Position numbers and translations under genes: made by a program | Notes under the pieces: generated by a model | What the model was told of the DNA's origin: nothing | The model's database searches: none | The model's input: only the letters and a program-made list of their open reading frames with translations | Assembly (NCBI GenBank): GCA_001584585.1 | Contig: LSYV01000033.1 | Span: 720,122-747,442 of the forward strand | DNA from: Gonium pectorale | Lineage: Eukaryota > Chlorophyta > Chlorophyceae > Chlamydomonadales > Volvocaceae | Direction of reading: 5' to 3' | DNA: 27,321 nucleotides | Shown: one piece after another, positions 8,901 through 23,900 of the stretch | How the letters are laid out: every line of letters begins with the position of its first letter | Numbering within the stretch: the first letter of the stretch is position 1

Positions 8901-11900
8901 TACGCCACGATCAACACGTGGGATACGGCAGCTGACGTACAGACGAAACTGACGAAGCTGCCGGGCATGGGCGGTGAGTGAGCTTGGCTTGACTGGCGGA
9001 TGCCGATTACCCCTACACGTTCTTTTACAGTCCGGCGCGCGGTGCGCCGCTGCATGCCATGCCGCACGGGATCTGGGCGGTCTGCGGCAGAGCCTTGTTT
9101 TATGTAAAGCAAAGCCTCTAACAAGACCTAACACTCTCACCCGTAACTGCCTTGCCGGCGCAGCCCCGCTGAGCGTCACGAGGTCGGGCGACGCATTCTT
9201 TGGCATCTCTTGGCTGGTGCGTGGGGATTTTGCAAACATGGGTTTATGTGCTGAGAACCGGCTGGTATCCCGCAGCATCGGGATGGGGATGGTGTTTGGG
9301 TCGAAAGCTATCGACATCGGTTGCAGAGGCTGAGTCGCTACGTAGCAATCCCTGATCATCCTAAACAGCGGATGCGTGAGTGCACACATCAATCAATGCA
9401 GTGTCCAAATCTTGACTGGGTCGCTTCTCTGCCCTTGAGTTTCTGCTGTACGGGCTGACTCATTGCCCTCATCTGATGGTTGTCAACCGTAGGTCACGTT
9501 TGACCCGCTGGTCAACCCAGGCAACCTGCCGCTGCTGCGCGTGATCGACGCATCCAACGTCACCGGCACTGACGTAAGGGTGTACGTTACTGAGTACAAG
9601 GCCGGCAGCACGGACCAGTTTTTTGGGCCCCTGCCCACCGAGTTCACGGCGCTGGCGGTCGCCTCGCCGGTGGAGCTGTCGGTGGTGGTGAACAATGTGC
9701 CCTCGGCCTGCGGCCACCCCGCGGGCGGCCCTGGCTGCACCTTCACCTACGATCAAGCCCTGACGCCCTCCGTGACGGCCGTGTCGCCGAACTTATTTGT
9801 ATTCAGCAGCAACGCGAGTCAAGAGATGACAATCACGGGCACCGGCTTCAATGCATCGGCACAGGGTGAGTGCGGCGCAGCCGGGCACCCTATGAGGCAG
9901 AGAGCGGGGGCAGCGTGGTTCTTGCGCAATTCAGCGCCCTGATACTCCTCACCTTCCTCTTGGACTGAGATGTCAGGTTGATTCCTGATGGATGCTCCTG
10001 AGGGGCCCCTCTGCCCTTTCCACAGAGATTCAAGTATTCCTAGACGACAACACTACATGTGCGGTCACTTCCGCCTCGGCGACAACCGTCGTCTGCCGCC
10101 TGCCGCCCACGGTCGCGGCGGGCTCCCGCACCGTCCAGGTCCGCGTCGGCGCCCTAGGCTTCCCGGCAGCGACCCCCGAGGTCATGCGGATCGCCGCCCG
10201 CACCCTCGCCATCAACGGCATCTCGTATCCCTCCATCGCTCCCCGCGGCAACGGAGCCTTGCTGCTCAACGTCAGCGGCCGCGGCTTTGACTCCGTTAAC
10301 TGCGACCGAAACACCGTCAGCGTAGGCGGCTCGCCGTGTGGCGTGGTGGCATGCTCCTGGGCGCAGCTGCAGGTGCTCTGCAGCGGGCCGGCGGCCGCCA
10401 CGGCCGCCAACGTGAGCATCGCGGTGAGCGTCTTCAATGCCTCCGGCGTGGCCGTCGACTCCATCGACTCCTCGGCTTCTGGCGTCAGGGTCCTGGTGGA
10501 TCCCACCTGGGGACCCCGCATTAACATCGCCTCGTCCCTCTTCATGCCCTCGAGCGGCGGACCCGTCAACATCACGTATGCCGGCGGCGGCGTGGACACA
10601 TGGCCCTTTGCCAAAGTGTGGCTCCTGCCGGGGCTCAACCTGAGCGCCCTTGACTTCTCGTCCGGCTCCCAGTACGACCTCCTCTCCGGCGCCTTCCGCG
10701 CTGGCACGGCGTGCAGCCCGATCTCGTACGACGGCCTCGCGCGCGTCAGTTGCTACCTGCCATACATCCCCAACGGCGTGTACGGCGTCGCGCTGGAGCC
10801 GATTCCCGCGAGCAGCTCTGCCTTCCGGCCCTGGCTACTGGCGCCAGAGGTGCTCACCATCGACATGGCAATCACGGGCGTCTTGCCGCGCGTGGGCAGC
10901 ATCGGTGGCGGCACGGAGCTGGTGATCACGGGCAGCGGCTTTGCGCCCGGGAACCGCTCTGGGGAGAACGTGGTCCTCATCCCCGTCCCGGTCTCCACCA
11001 CCTTCCTGAACGGCCTGGTCGTGTGCGACGTCACGTCCGCAACCGCCACACAGATCCGCTGCCGCACGCGGCCGCACCTCGCAACAGATGCAGATGCGAC
11101 GGACCCCATGGCGTTCAACACGCAGCCCCGGCCCAGCGGCCCCAACCCAGGGCCAATCCGGGTGGTCGCCTGCGGCAGCGACGCGACGCTCTCCTCCCGC
11201 AGCCCCGCCTTCGACATTAACAAGTTCTACTGCGCTTTCATGCCAACATCCGCGCGCGCCGCCGCCTGCCGTGACAACGGCGGCGACATGTCGGCCTGCT
11301 CCTTCTCCTACACCTGGGACGTTACGCCTCTCGTCACCCAGGCCTACCCATCCATGCTCTTCCCTGGTGAAACCCTCACCGTGAACGGCATGTATTTCAA
11401 CGACGCGGCTGCCTTGGAGCTCCGCAGAGCGGACGGCACCGTCGGGGGCACGTGCTCCCCGCCATCCGCACTCCTCCCCGGCTCGAGCCCCTTCCTGGTC
11501 CAGAGTTATTCCAGCATCCTCTGTGCTATCGGGCCAAACGTGCCCGCTGGCGTTTATCAAATCGTCATTGTCACAAAGGCAGGCGGCTACGGCGGCTGGT
11601 CGGTGGATCCGGACAAGGTCGGCCGCGTGGCGGTCCTGACCAGGCTGACGGCGGTGATTGGCGGCGTCGGGTCGCTGGGCGGCGGGGGCTCGCTGACGCT
11701 GAGGGCGGCCGGCGCGGGCTTCAACGCATCTGTCCCGCGGAATAACAAGGTATGCCCTACCGCGTTTCTTTGTCGTGGGTGAGTTGACATGGTGCACGCT
11801 GTCATGGTGTTTGCAGTCCGCATCTCTGTGGGCTTATTACCGTAGACCGCATTAATAAGGAGCCTCTTGGACCCAACGTATCAACGAGCGGGATGCCGCC

Positions 11901-14900
11901 AGCTTGCTGGCTTCCTTGTTTTGCTTGTGTGCCTCTCACGCCACGTCTCCTCATTGCAATGTGCGATCCCCCTGCGCTCTCGCGACCCATCTAGGTGTTT
12001 GTTGATGCTCTGCCCTGCAACGTGACGTCGGTTAGCACCACCAGCCTCACCTGCACGCTGCCGGCCGTGCCGGGCAACGTCAAGGCGGAGTACTGGAACC
12101 ACTCGGCGGGTGTGTACCAGCTGGACCTCGAGAGCTACACCAACCCAGGTATGTCACACTTCTGCAGATGTGCGTGGGACCAATTTGAGCCTTTCACGTG
12201 AACGCACCTGGGCATATGTTACCATGCCTCGTTCGTATCGAATATCGCCCGCGCCTATTGAAGTGGTCAGCAAACGTGTGAAGGGATGCGGTCGGGTACG
12301 TGAGATGTTGTGTTATGCGGCATGACAACATGCACCTACGTACGCTGTCGCCGCGTGTCGCTTCTATAGCCGACTGCGTTCCACATGAAAGGCCCTGGAT
12401 TGCTCGGCCCCTAGTCCGGTTCTCCGGCGGCAGCTGCTCCGGCTGCCAACCATCTCATCTCTCCTGGCCCGTACTATGATACCATCATGCGCTCATCTCG
12501 TATCATCCATAACCGTTCTTCCATCACCCAATGTACCATCAGCACTCACAAGCTACATCACGGCCATCAACAACCAGTACTGGAGCGAGCCGACCTACCT
12601 GACGTGGCGGGCGGAGAGCGGGCCCGACCCCACCGGTCAGCTGGTCTCCACGGACAACTTCCTGGCGCGGTTCACCTTCTACATGCCAGTGAACCAGAGC
12701 GCAACCTACCAGTTTAGCTATTATGCCGACGACGCGGGAGTCCTGTACGTGGTAGGTTTTACTCTGGACTTTAGCCAGGCGTTGCGTATTGGAGCTGGGA
12801 GTATTGAACCCGAGTTACGGTAACGCGTCGCGTCGGTTTTGTCAGTTTTGGGTCTACACCCTGTGGTTCGCGCGTGCTTCACGTGTGTCGTGCCTGCCGC
12901 GGTATTCTGGCACTGGTCCATAGCGCACGACCAGGCATATTCTGCGCGGGCGAGTGGGCTTATGTGCGCCCAGCCCCCCTAAGAACGTGTTGTATGCACT
13001 CCCTTCTGCCTGTTTCAGTGTCTCTGCCAGCTTATCGCTGTCTTTCTAACGGCTTAGCACCCCGCCCGACTCGGTTCGGTGCTGCAGGACGACGTTATGA
13101 TTGGCTACAACTGGCAGACGCTGAGGGTGGCTCTCACACCCGGGCTCCATAAGTTTGTGGTGTACTACTGGGAGTCTGGCGTTTACGCCTTGTTCGACCT
13201 CAACTGGGATGCCGGCGACGGCAAGGTGCGCTGGCCCCAGTCTGGCTGCGGGTGGGGGCTCGGGTACAATGCAAGGCCAAGGCCGCGCTCATCCAGGGAT
13301 TTGCTGGCCGTAAGACGGTCTGGATGCGAATATTAGGATCCCTGGATTCTATGATCAGGAGCAGGACAGGAAGCGCTCGTGGGCAGCTGGGGACACAGCC
13401 CATGCTTTGGACCTGCTTAAGCTCCGCACAAGCATTCGGATGCCTAGTACTCGGACAGGGGCTGCTACGCGAGACCTATCATACAAGCAGATCGCTCCGC
13501 TTGCCGCTCTCCACCTGCCGTGCGACACATGCCGTGTGCTTCCGCATGGTCCTTACTACGCCTAATACCTACCCTTCTGCCCTTGCAGGGGGCCAACCGC
13601 CGCCTGCCCTGGAGCACTACCACGCCCTTCCCGCCCGCTACGCCCATCGCCGTCAACGTAACGGTGAACGGTGTCCCTGCCGTACACAACTGCTCCAACG
13701 CCGCCCCGCTGGCGCTCGCCCAACCCGGCTCTGTTACGATTGTACCAGAAGACCCGACGGAGCTGTCCGTGCCAGCCCCTGTGTGTGCCTACGTGTTTAG
13801 CTCCTACCTAACCCCATACATCGCCAACACGACCGGCATAGTTACCCCGCTGCCAAACATTACAACTCTGACGGGTGTCTGGCTAACGGAAAACGTCTCC
13901 GACATCAGCATCTCCATCGCGGGTTCGCCTCTAATGGATGCGGTTTTGGTGCCCACGGGTCAGCCGGGGGTGGCCAACCTCAGCTTCACGTTGCCCTCGT
14001 TGCCGGGCTTCACCCTGAGGACCCTCAACATCACGGTCAAGGGCCGTGGGGCCGTCCGAATGACGCCAAACATCAGTGCCTTCGCCAACACGCTCCGCTT
14101 CCCAGCGGCCTTCACGGGCTACTCGCTCAGGAATGTGTCCTTTGGTGGCGGCACGGACTGGACCATCAACGGGTAAGCGTGCGGAGGGGCGGAACATAAC
14201 GGCAACTGGCGCGAGGCCGGTGACAATTACAGTTACGGTTGGTGCTGTGACGGTCACTATGACTCTTACAGTGCGTGCGGCAAACACCAATGACCACCTT
14301 GGTTTCTTTGCCCTGGAACTGGAACCCTGCCATGCCCATCACTCCAGCAGCTGAGTGGCGTTGTGTATTGCCCTCTTGCGCCTTGTTGATGTGACTATTT
14401 GCCCTGATCACAAAACTGACTCGCGTCCCTTCACGAACCCCAATTCAGTTACGGGTTCGTGCCGCTGACTGGACCGCTCAACTCGACGGCCGTCGGCCGG
14501 ATGATGACCGTTGGCTGGACCGACACGAGGCCGATGCCAGGCCAGGTTGCGCAGTTTCCGCTAGGCTCAGTCGTCGTGTTCGCAAACACGACCCAATTGG
14601 TGCTGCGGATACCGCGCCTGCTGACAAACTACACGTCGTGGTACACGGAGGCTCGCGGCATTTACGTCATGGTGTCAGACCTTGACGGAACCTCCTCCAA
14701 GCAGGTGCGTCAAGCAGCTTGATGACAGCCGGGGCGGGGCATGTCCATGTGCAGATGTGCAGGTCCAGCCGCTGGCGAACTGAAGTGCTCACGGGAGGCT
14801 GAGTCCACTGTCCACTCGAGGCCATACATCGTATGGCGGTGATGGAAATTGTTGTAGAGCGGGGTGGTCGCTGCAGTGACAGCGTGTTGCGTCGAGTGGG

Positions 14901-17900
14901 GTACTTTGTCCTACCACCATGCCTCCAACGTCAAGTTTTCTTCCTGATCCCGCCCTTTGCAGTGGTTATGGCTCGGTATATCCATGGATTACCGCTCGAC
15001 GCCCTTCAACATCCGCTTCTCGCCCAACGCCGTGGCCGTCAACACGGCCACCACCTTCAACGTCACTTGGTCGCTCCGCCAGGCCTATGGCACGGTCTTC
15101 AACTTCACCCCCAGCGGCCAGCCCTCTCGCGCCACCATCAGTCTGACGCCTACGCCTGCGGGCTTCCCCACGTGGCTGAACTACACACAGCCGTACGTCG
15201 ACTGTACGACACCAACTGTCATTAGCTCCGCGTACGGCGCGCAGGTCTACAACGAGACGCTGAACTGCACGCTGCCCGACACCGCACCGGCAAACGTGTA
15301 CACGTTGTGGGTCTGCCTCAGCCCCGGCGGGTGCTACGCTGCGCCGGGCAACATCACTGTGCCAATGACGGTGACTTCCATCTCTCTGAAGCGCGGCGCC
15401 TACACAGGTATGGAGCTCAGTTGCTAGCATGTGTTCAACAAGCCAGTACGCGATTCGGACACTGACCCCGACCTACTGCCCGCCTTTTGTTTATCTCCCG
15501 CGCACATTGCTACCAGGTGGAATGAACATCACCATCAACGGCACCGGCTTCGCCTCCAACGTTTCCGCGGTGAACGTCACCTTCGGCCCCGCCAACTGCA
15601 CCGTCCTCTCCACCTCCTACACCTCCATCACGTGCCTGCTCGGCTCCGCGCTGGCGCCCTCCGCTAACAGCACGGACCTGCCGACCCTGCCGAGCATCGC
15701 GACAGTGGCGCCGCTCTCCATCATCCCCTCCGAGGGCGCGCCGCCGCAGACCTTCACCGACCCCGCATTCTTGTTCACCTTTGACCCCACCATCACGCCC
15801 GTTGTGCGCTCCGTCTCCGTGAACCGAGGCTCGACGGAGGGGTTGACCGCCCTAAGCTTCAATGTTCTGTTTGGCTCGGCCGGGATCCCAAACGCCACCG
15901 ACATCAGGGTCCAGATTGGTAACCTGACGTGCCTCAACATCGCGGTGGCCTCCGCCCGCGGCGTTGCAGGCAACGCAACAGTCACCTGCAGGACCCCCAG
16001 ACCCACTTTGCCCATACCGTACGGCCCCCAGCCCATCTTCATAGGCGTTGTGGGGCGCGGCCTCGCGCTGTGCAACCTGACGTACGAGTATGTCAATCTC
16101 TGGTCGCGGAGGACAACGTGGGGCGGCAACCCGCCGCCCGAGGGCTACGGAGTGTACATCCCCGCAAACACGACGGTGGTGCTGGACATGAGCCCGCCGC
16201 TGCTGACGCTGCTGGTGGTGGAGGGCACCCTGGCGTTTGACGACAGGGCCACCACGGAGATTGAGCTGCGGGTGAGGCGTGCGCGTTTCCATGCCTTGTG
16301 GCACGTACGTGACCCTGGTCGCCAAACGGTGCGATGGTATATGGCATATGTGGTGATCACAAGCGTCATCTTCGCGCTCATGCTTGGCCAGCCACGAAGC
16401 ATATGGCCCGAAGGTGCGGGCGAGGCCCTCGGTGTGTACGTAACGCTGGGGCCTTACCAGATGGTCAACTGTTGCTGTACCGGCAGCTGCGGCGTGTAGG
16501 ATGCACTTAACGGCTCCAGCATCCTGCAAGCGCCCAGCCGGATGCATGACCGGGCCCGGCTGATAATCATTCTGCAGGTCAAGTACATCCTCATCCGCGG
16601 CGGGGGGCAGCTGCTAGTGGGCAGCGAGACCACGCCCTACCCCGGCCGCGCCAAGATCACGCTGGTGACCCAGCCGCACGTGGATATTGAGCTGCCGTTG
16701 TACGGCTCGAAGGTACGATAGTGAGAAGTGACCCCGAGGACCCACAGCAGCCGCTGCGGGTGTGTTGCCTTGTCTTTGAAGAAGCAGCTGAACTTCTTCG
16801 CCTCGCCAGACCGTTTGAAAGCGTGGTCTCCGTTGCCCAACCGCCGCAGGTGATTGCGGTTCGCGATGGCAAGGTGGTGCTGCACGGGCAGCACAAGGAG
16901 CCCACGTGGACACGACTCGCGGCCACCGCCGACGTGGGGGCAAGCTCAATCCTGCTGGCCGGCCGCGTCAACTGGCGCCCCGGCGACGTCATCGCCATCG
17001 CCTCCTCCAGCTTCTATACCAATGAGTCCGAGACCGCCACGATCACGGCCGCCTTTTACGAGGCAGGCCTCAATGTGACGATGGTGGACCTAAGCGCCAA
17101 GCTGAACTTTACGCACCTGGGAGTCATCGAGCCGGTCGCGTACGGACAGGCCAACGGCGCGACCATCGACATGCGGGCTGAGGTGGCGGTGCTCACACGC
17201 AACGTCGTGTTGCAGGTCCGTGTGAACCTGCTTACTATCCCATTTGCACGGCGCTTCACCTCTTTATGCGCACTTCGCACCGACAAAGCTGCAGACGGCA
17301 CACTCCCCGTTGAATAAGCCGCCCAGTTGACGGCACGGCAGTGCACCATATTGGCGTCCGTTGCTTGAGCTTGTGTCTGACGATCGGGCTGTACCCGATT
17401 AATGCCTGCAATACCGGAAGCTGCGTCTTCTTCCTCCACTGCGTAGGGCGACGAGAACTCGGAGGCGTTCATGTTTGGAGGCACGGTAATGGTCAGCACG
17501 CCCCCCGGACGGCCGCGTGCCCACTTGCGCTTCGAGCAAGCCGAGGTTCGGCAGACCGGCCAGGCCTTCCGCCTGGGCCGCTACACGTTGCATTTTCACA
17601 TGCACGGCGATCTTGCGTACAATAGTTGGATCCGCGGTTGTGCCATACACCACACGTACAACCGCGCGCTCACGATCCACGGGTCGCACCGAGTGCTCGT
17701 CCAGGACAACGTGGCGTACAACGTCATGGGGCACGCTTTCTTCCTCGAGGTGCGTGGTGCCTGCAATGGAGTACGAATGGGTATATTGATTTCGGGGCCA
17801 GTTGCTTGAGTGTGGCGGGTGTTTCTTTGTGTCTGACGTCGCTCCTCGAAACACGTAAACCACTGCGGCGGCTCGTGGCGGCTGTGCCAGGGTGCATGTA

Positions 17901-20900
17901 GTCTACCAGCTTTGGGCATCGGCGCCTTCGTCGCGCCGGAGGGCTCCTTAGACTTGCAAATGTTTTCGCCCATGTATTGCGGGGATGCAGTTATAGCCTT
18001 GTCATGGGAACCGCAGGACGGCATCGAGACGGGCAACATCTTTGAGGGCAACCTGGGCATGTACACGCGTGTGTCGTCCGCCCTGCTCAACACCGACACC
18101 ACGCCCGCTACGTTCTGGATCACCAACCCCAACAACACGTACCGCAACAACGTGGCGGCAGGTGCGTGCGTATTAGCTTTTGTGGCTCCCTGCAGCCGGT
18201 AGCCGTCTGGCATTGAGCGGCGCGGCAACGAAGTTATGCACCGCACGGTCGTGTCGCTAGGGTCTCCGGGATGCGTAGTGGCGCCAACAAATTCGCTTGT
18301 CCTTTGGGCTTGGCTGGGAGTGACTCTGCACGCCGACATCCCTCCCTTCTGCCCTCACGCGTACGTCACGCACCAGGCTCCGACGCGTACGGCTACTGGG
18401 TGCGGCTGCTGGACAACCCCGAGGGGCCCTCCTACACCACGTCCGTGTGCCCCAAGTTCACGCCGCTGGGCGTCATACAGAACAACGTGGCGCACTCCAA
18501 CATGTTCTACGGGTTCCGGATCCACCCCGAGTACTACCCGAAGACGGAACCCTGCAGGGACATGGCCTACTCATACAATCCGGTCACTGCCATGATCGAC
18601 GGTCTGACGTCTTACAAGAACGGGATGAAGGGAGCCATCGCAACGCAGGTACGTGCTCGTTCAAATTACCGGTAGTTGAATGACCATTTACCCGTCGAAG
18701 ACCCCTGAACGTGGACGGGCAGCTGTGGCGTGGTCTGCATGATGCAGCCTTGGCCCTTGCCGTCAAGGAGCAGCACTCGCAGACACATGCCGTTTGTGAG
18801 CCCTCATGTGCAAAACATCAACTGGGGCGTTTTCAACAAGCCAGCTCGCACCGTGTTCCAGGCTCGCCCGCGTGCCCCTGTTTGCTGGCGTGCCGCTCCC
18901 GGCGCATAATGCGCTCGGTGTTTCCGATGGCTTGAACGGCATTCGCTCCTTGTGCCTGACTTGCAGGTGGGACTGGTCATCTTCGCCAACCTCACTGCTG
19001 CCGACAACGGCGGCGGCCCGCTGCAGCACGTTGTGAATGGCAAGGACAACGGCGCGTGCTTCGAGATGACGTGGATCGTGGATGACCGCAACCGCGTCAA
19101 CGTCAACCTGACGGACATGGCGGGTAGGTCGCGTTTGCGGAGCAGCCTCGTGTCCGAGGGTACGTCGTGCGCAGTTGCGGCAGCTCTTTGCTGACCTGAG
19201 GGCGCAACATCCACGACCGAGGGCGCATTGGAGCCTCAGGGTCACAGTCGCTTTGTCTCCCGTTCCTTCACTTGCATTGTGGGTTTGTGGCCCGTGCAAA
19301 GACCCGTGTGTTGGACGCGATGGCTATCCAAGGACTCACCCCGTGTACGGGGGCACACTTGCAGGCCTGCGCAACGCCGTCCTGATCAGCCGCACCATGG
19401 CCGGCTACACGGGTACGGCCGGCCGCTGGCCCTCGGGTCGGCTTGTCACGGGCATGATTTCGCAGAGCGCGCCCATGGGCCACTACAAGCACAGCGCGCT
19501 GATGAGCATGGTCAACGTGACCTTTGTGGACTGGACGGGCGGCCGATTCTACGCGCTGGAGGGATGCGGTAAGGCGGGCGCGGCGTGTGGGCGCCGTGGT
19601 TGTCATTACATAGGAGGGGATGTCATTTCGATGGCTGCCGCGAAGTGTGTGGTCGCAGGTTATGGCTTTGGCTAGTTCGGACCGGTATCCTGCTTCGCAT
19701 ATGTTACCTCGTATCCGTCTCTTCGCCTCAGTTTACTTGTGTATGAAGTGATAAGCAATTGAAGGGACTCCTAACAAAGCGGTAGCTGAATCGAAGCAGG
19801 CACGAATAACCCCGACAAAGCGGGCAACGAAGAGTGTCCATTTCCTAAGTACGCAAAGACACATGCCACGCTTTGAGGCCCCTTGCGATCGGTCACTCCG
19901 CTCAACACCCCCAGGTAAATGCAAGACGTTCCAGGGAGGCGCCACGGTTTTCACCTCCAGCTTGTCGTTCGTACAAAGCTACGGCGGCTACCCCGCCCTG
20001 TCGCAATGGAGCTGGGGCCACCAGGTAGGAGGGAAGAGAACTCATTCACTGGGTCCATCCAAAGGGACACTTCATGGGTCCATTCTCTGTGCGTGATGGC
20101 AGGAAGTTTAGGGCGCGGACGCTCTTGTAGGTTCGCTGATGCGGCTGCCTGTCCAGCCTGCTTTGCGCGGATACCGGATGCGTGCTCGCGCAGCGCGATG
20201 TTATCTTGCAACCGCCGCGCCGACATACGCAGGTGGTCTTTTTGGACACCGACGGTTCGCTGGTGAACGCGCGCAACGTGCCGCCCGAGATCTGGAACGC
20301 GTTTCCGTGGCCGGTCGGCGCTCCGGGCGCGACTTGGCACTCTGCAGTTGAGAACGAGCTGTTTGACCCTGTCGAGTGCACCTACGTGCGCGGCGTGCGC
20401 ACGTCGAATGATGGCGCGTTCTGCAGCCCCGACCTGATCTTCAGGTGAGCCAAAACGGTCCCACGTCGTTGCGACTGCGTTCCAGATGCAACAACGACCC
20501 TAGCGCAGCATAACAACGTACGGTCGAGCCGGATCATAGCACGGCAGCACACGCAGCCACCGCTTTCTGAGTCACTGCGTGCTGACATGCCACGGTTGAC
20601 TTCCCTGGCAACAGGCGCGTCATGCTCAATCAGCACACGCCATCGGCCATCATGTTCCGAGACCTGCTGGTCACATCGGTCGCCACGAACCGCACTTCGG
20701 TTGTGCACTTCACAAAGTACAACGAGGACGGATATCAGTTCACGGCTGCAACCCGCCGAGACTACTGGGTCCACTGGGACACGGTCTACCGCGCTGACCC
20801 CGACGTCTTCCGGTGCGTGCTTGCCGAGGTTTCCTGTGGTCTGCGCGGGCCCACAGTGGGGTACCGGCGTACGGCACGCGACAACCCGAGGGCCTTGATG

Positions 20901-23900
20901 CGGGCCCGGGTGTCGACATGTCGCCGAGCATTCGAAAGGCGAAGAGCCCTCCCCCCATCGTGCACAGCATAGTGCTCTTGGTGCTCGGGTCAACGCCCAC
21001 CTGCTGTTACCCCCAGTCCGCTGGATCGTCCCATATCTCCACGCCGTACCTTGCCACACGCTGATCAATGCTGGACTCCGTGTGCGACTCGGTCAAGCGC
21101 AGCTCCACCGGTTCATGGTGTGCACACGCAGGCTGCACAAGCTGGACCCGATGGATAGGGTCACTGGCTGGATGCACATGGTGCGTACGGCACTGTACTG
21201 GCGCCCCCATGCGGCCTGCCTGCCTGAGTGCACGTGCCATCCCGTCAGCCGTGGTGCTCTGTGCCTGCTGGTGGTGTGGAAGCGGTGCGCCACACAAGCT
21301 GCAAAAGCTGTCCGCACACCGGTTGGCTCAGAAGCCAGTCACGGTGATGACCCCTGAGCTGATTACTAGCTGGTTGTTCAAGGGATGGTTGCGCCCGACG
21401 TTCTTCTCACTCCCTGAACATGTTCCATGCAGAGCTCCAAGTACGTGCGGCGCATGGACCGAGTGGACGTGAACGGCGCCAACACCGCGGGCGCGTACCC
21501 GTCACTGCCGCCGCCCACCGCGCCCCATGGGGCGGCGTACTACAACAAGAGCTTCTCGCCCAACAGCTGGTGGTGGGGCAACTTTACCTACAACGACACC
21601 AAGTTCACCGTCTTCATGAAGGGCGACACGAACGGGTGCGCGTACTCCGAGCGCTGCGATACGGTATGCCTCCAAGCCTCAATTGCAGCGTATGGGCCCA
21701 TTTGACCTTGGGCCTCGGGGGAACATTTTTTCCAAGAAGGTTGCGAAGACCCGTGCATCTTGGGAATAAAGACATGCCTGACCTGGTCTGTTGGAGGTAG
21801 GCGTATAAGAACTAACGCGTGCCCTCGCTGTTCCCATCCTCTGCAGGGAGCTGCGCATGCAGGCTCAGGCTTGCCCCGTCAGCGGCTGCAATCTTGACCT
21901 TGGGAACGCCACCGACCTTCGCGGCACGCTCTACTGGTCCGACACCAACACCTGGCTCAACCGACCGGGCGGCAAACCCAAGGCGGGCGAGAACGTGACG
22001 GTGCCGTTTGGCTGGAATTTGATCGTTGACGAGGATACCGAACCGCTGGCGGACCTCGTGGTCCTGGTGAGCGAGCGGGCGCCGTGGCGTTGGGGGCAAC
22101 GTGTTTGGAGACTGCCCGGTAACAAGGATGTGACCCAGAAGTTGGCAAAGGTGGCCCGAGGATCTACATGCTTGGAGCCTGTGTACGATCGTGCGTGCAG
22201 TTGATGCTCCGGACGGCCTTCTGGTGGCGCTAAGAGCTCTGGACGGCTTTCGAATGGCGGTAGAAGTGTTTGTATCGTCCTCCCCTGCGCATCTGCCGCG
22301 CAGGGCAACATCACCTTCTCGCCCACCGGTGATACCGTGCTGACCGCCAACAACATTTTCGTGGTGGCGGGCGGTCGCTTCTACGCGGGCAGCAGGGCAG
22401 CGCCCTTCCCGGCGACCGGCAAGGCCACCATTCGCCTCACAGGCGGGCGACAGGACAACAGCAGGGCCGTGGACAGCAGCCTGGTGCTCGGGAGCAAGGT
22501 GGGGGCGCGCGGTTAAGCACACGTGTGCTGCTGCTTTAGGTTTGCGGAATCCAGGCATGCCAGCATGCCGCGTATACGCAAGTTCTTCTGGTGCGCTATC
22601 TGACTATGTACATGACGCCTTCTGTTTCCCACATGCGGTTCGCAGTTCCTGGCCGCGTTCCGGAGCGGCACCCTGGACCTCCATGGCCGGTCGGTGGGCT
22701 CCCGCTGGACGCGCCTGGGCGCCAGCGCGCCCGCCGGCTCCTCCGCCATCGCCCTGGCCAGCCCGCAGCCTGGCTGGGACGTGGGCTCCACCATCCTCAT
22801 CACCTCGTCCGATTACAACGTGTGGCACGCCGAGGAGCGCACGGTCGTGGCGGTGCAGGTGGGCGGACGCTCAGAGACGCAGGCGGCATTGGGATGCACT
22901 AACTGATGGGAGGTAACGAGTAAGCATCCCTCCGCGCAATTCCGCAGAACAACGGCGCCACGCTCCTTCTGGACTCTCCGCTGTCCTACCCCCACTACGC
23001 CTGGACCAAGAGTTACGCCAACGCCAGCGCGGCCGTGAGCTCCCCGCCCCTGGTGTCGGTGGACATGCGGGCGGAGGTGGCCCTGCTGTCCTCCAACATC
23101 GTCATAGAGGCAGCCGAGGGACCCGGCGTGGATGCGCTTGGAGGGGAGTATTACGGGTGCCGCGTCCTGGCGCACGGGGCATCCGTTGCGCGGCTGAGCA
23201 ACGTGGCGCTGCGGTACTGCGGGCAGGCAGGGCTCGACGTCCCAGCGGTGCTCTTCGACCGCCTGGCGTCGGTGCCCTCGGGCCCAAGCGACCCTCCCGG
23301 CGGCGTGCCCAACCCAAGCTACCTGATTGACAGCGTCGTCTACCATTCAGTTGAATGTGAGCCGGTTAGCGGATGGCGAGTACAGTACAGCCCTTCATAT
23401 GCGTTCGTGAAAGAGCATACGGTTTGCTATGCGCTATGGGTCGTGGTTGGACCATCTGCTTTGGTGGCAGAACTCAAAAATGCTGTCTTTATCGCGTTGA
23501 ATATGACGATGTCCTTGAAATGAATGGGATCATAACACTCTCGTTCGCGCTTTTCCCGCGCAGCGGCGCTGGTTCTCCGCGGGCCCAGCGCCCCCGTCAA
23601 CGTGACCGGGAACGTCATGTACTTCAGCCACGACAAGGATACCGTCGAGGTCACTACGACGGGCAACTACATCCTCAACAACCTGGCGCTGGGGACGCTC
23701 AAGGTGCGCGACAGCGCATGCGGGCACCACTACCTGTTCATGCTGGGGCTGTCTTATGGCTCATGGTCGAGTGCCCCCGCATGCCCACTTGCCTATTACC
23801 TGCATATCAGGGGCTAGAGTGCTTGCCTTCCCTTACGTAGAGGCTGCATTGCAAGAAGCAGGTTGCTTTGGTCCCTGGCCGGCTTGTCTCTCCCGGTACA

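Noticed and set aside
10030..11797. Long open frames on the minus strand (225, 156 and 320 codons) opposite exon 17
   Set aside because: They are mirror images of a GC-rich exon with strong third-position bias; they show no domain, and the plus-strand frame carries clear TIG motifs.
15852..16547. 231-codon minus-strand open frame
   Set aside because: Antisense of exon 24 and the first G8 domain; no independent protein features.
20382..21068. 228-codon minus-strand open frame
   Set aside because: It is the antisense of exons 33-34 and intron 34. Its resemblance to a plus-strand frame near 720-1442 merely reflects the inverted copy.
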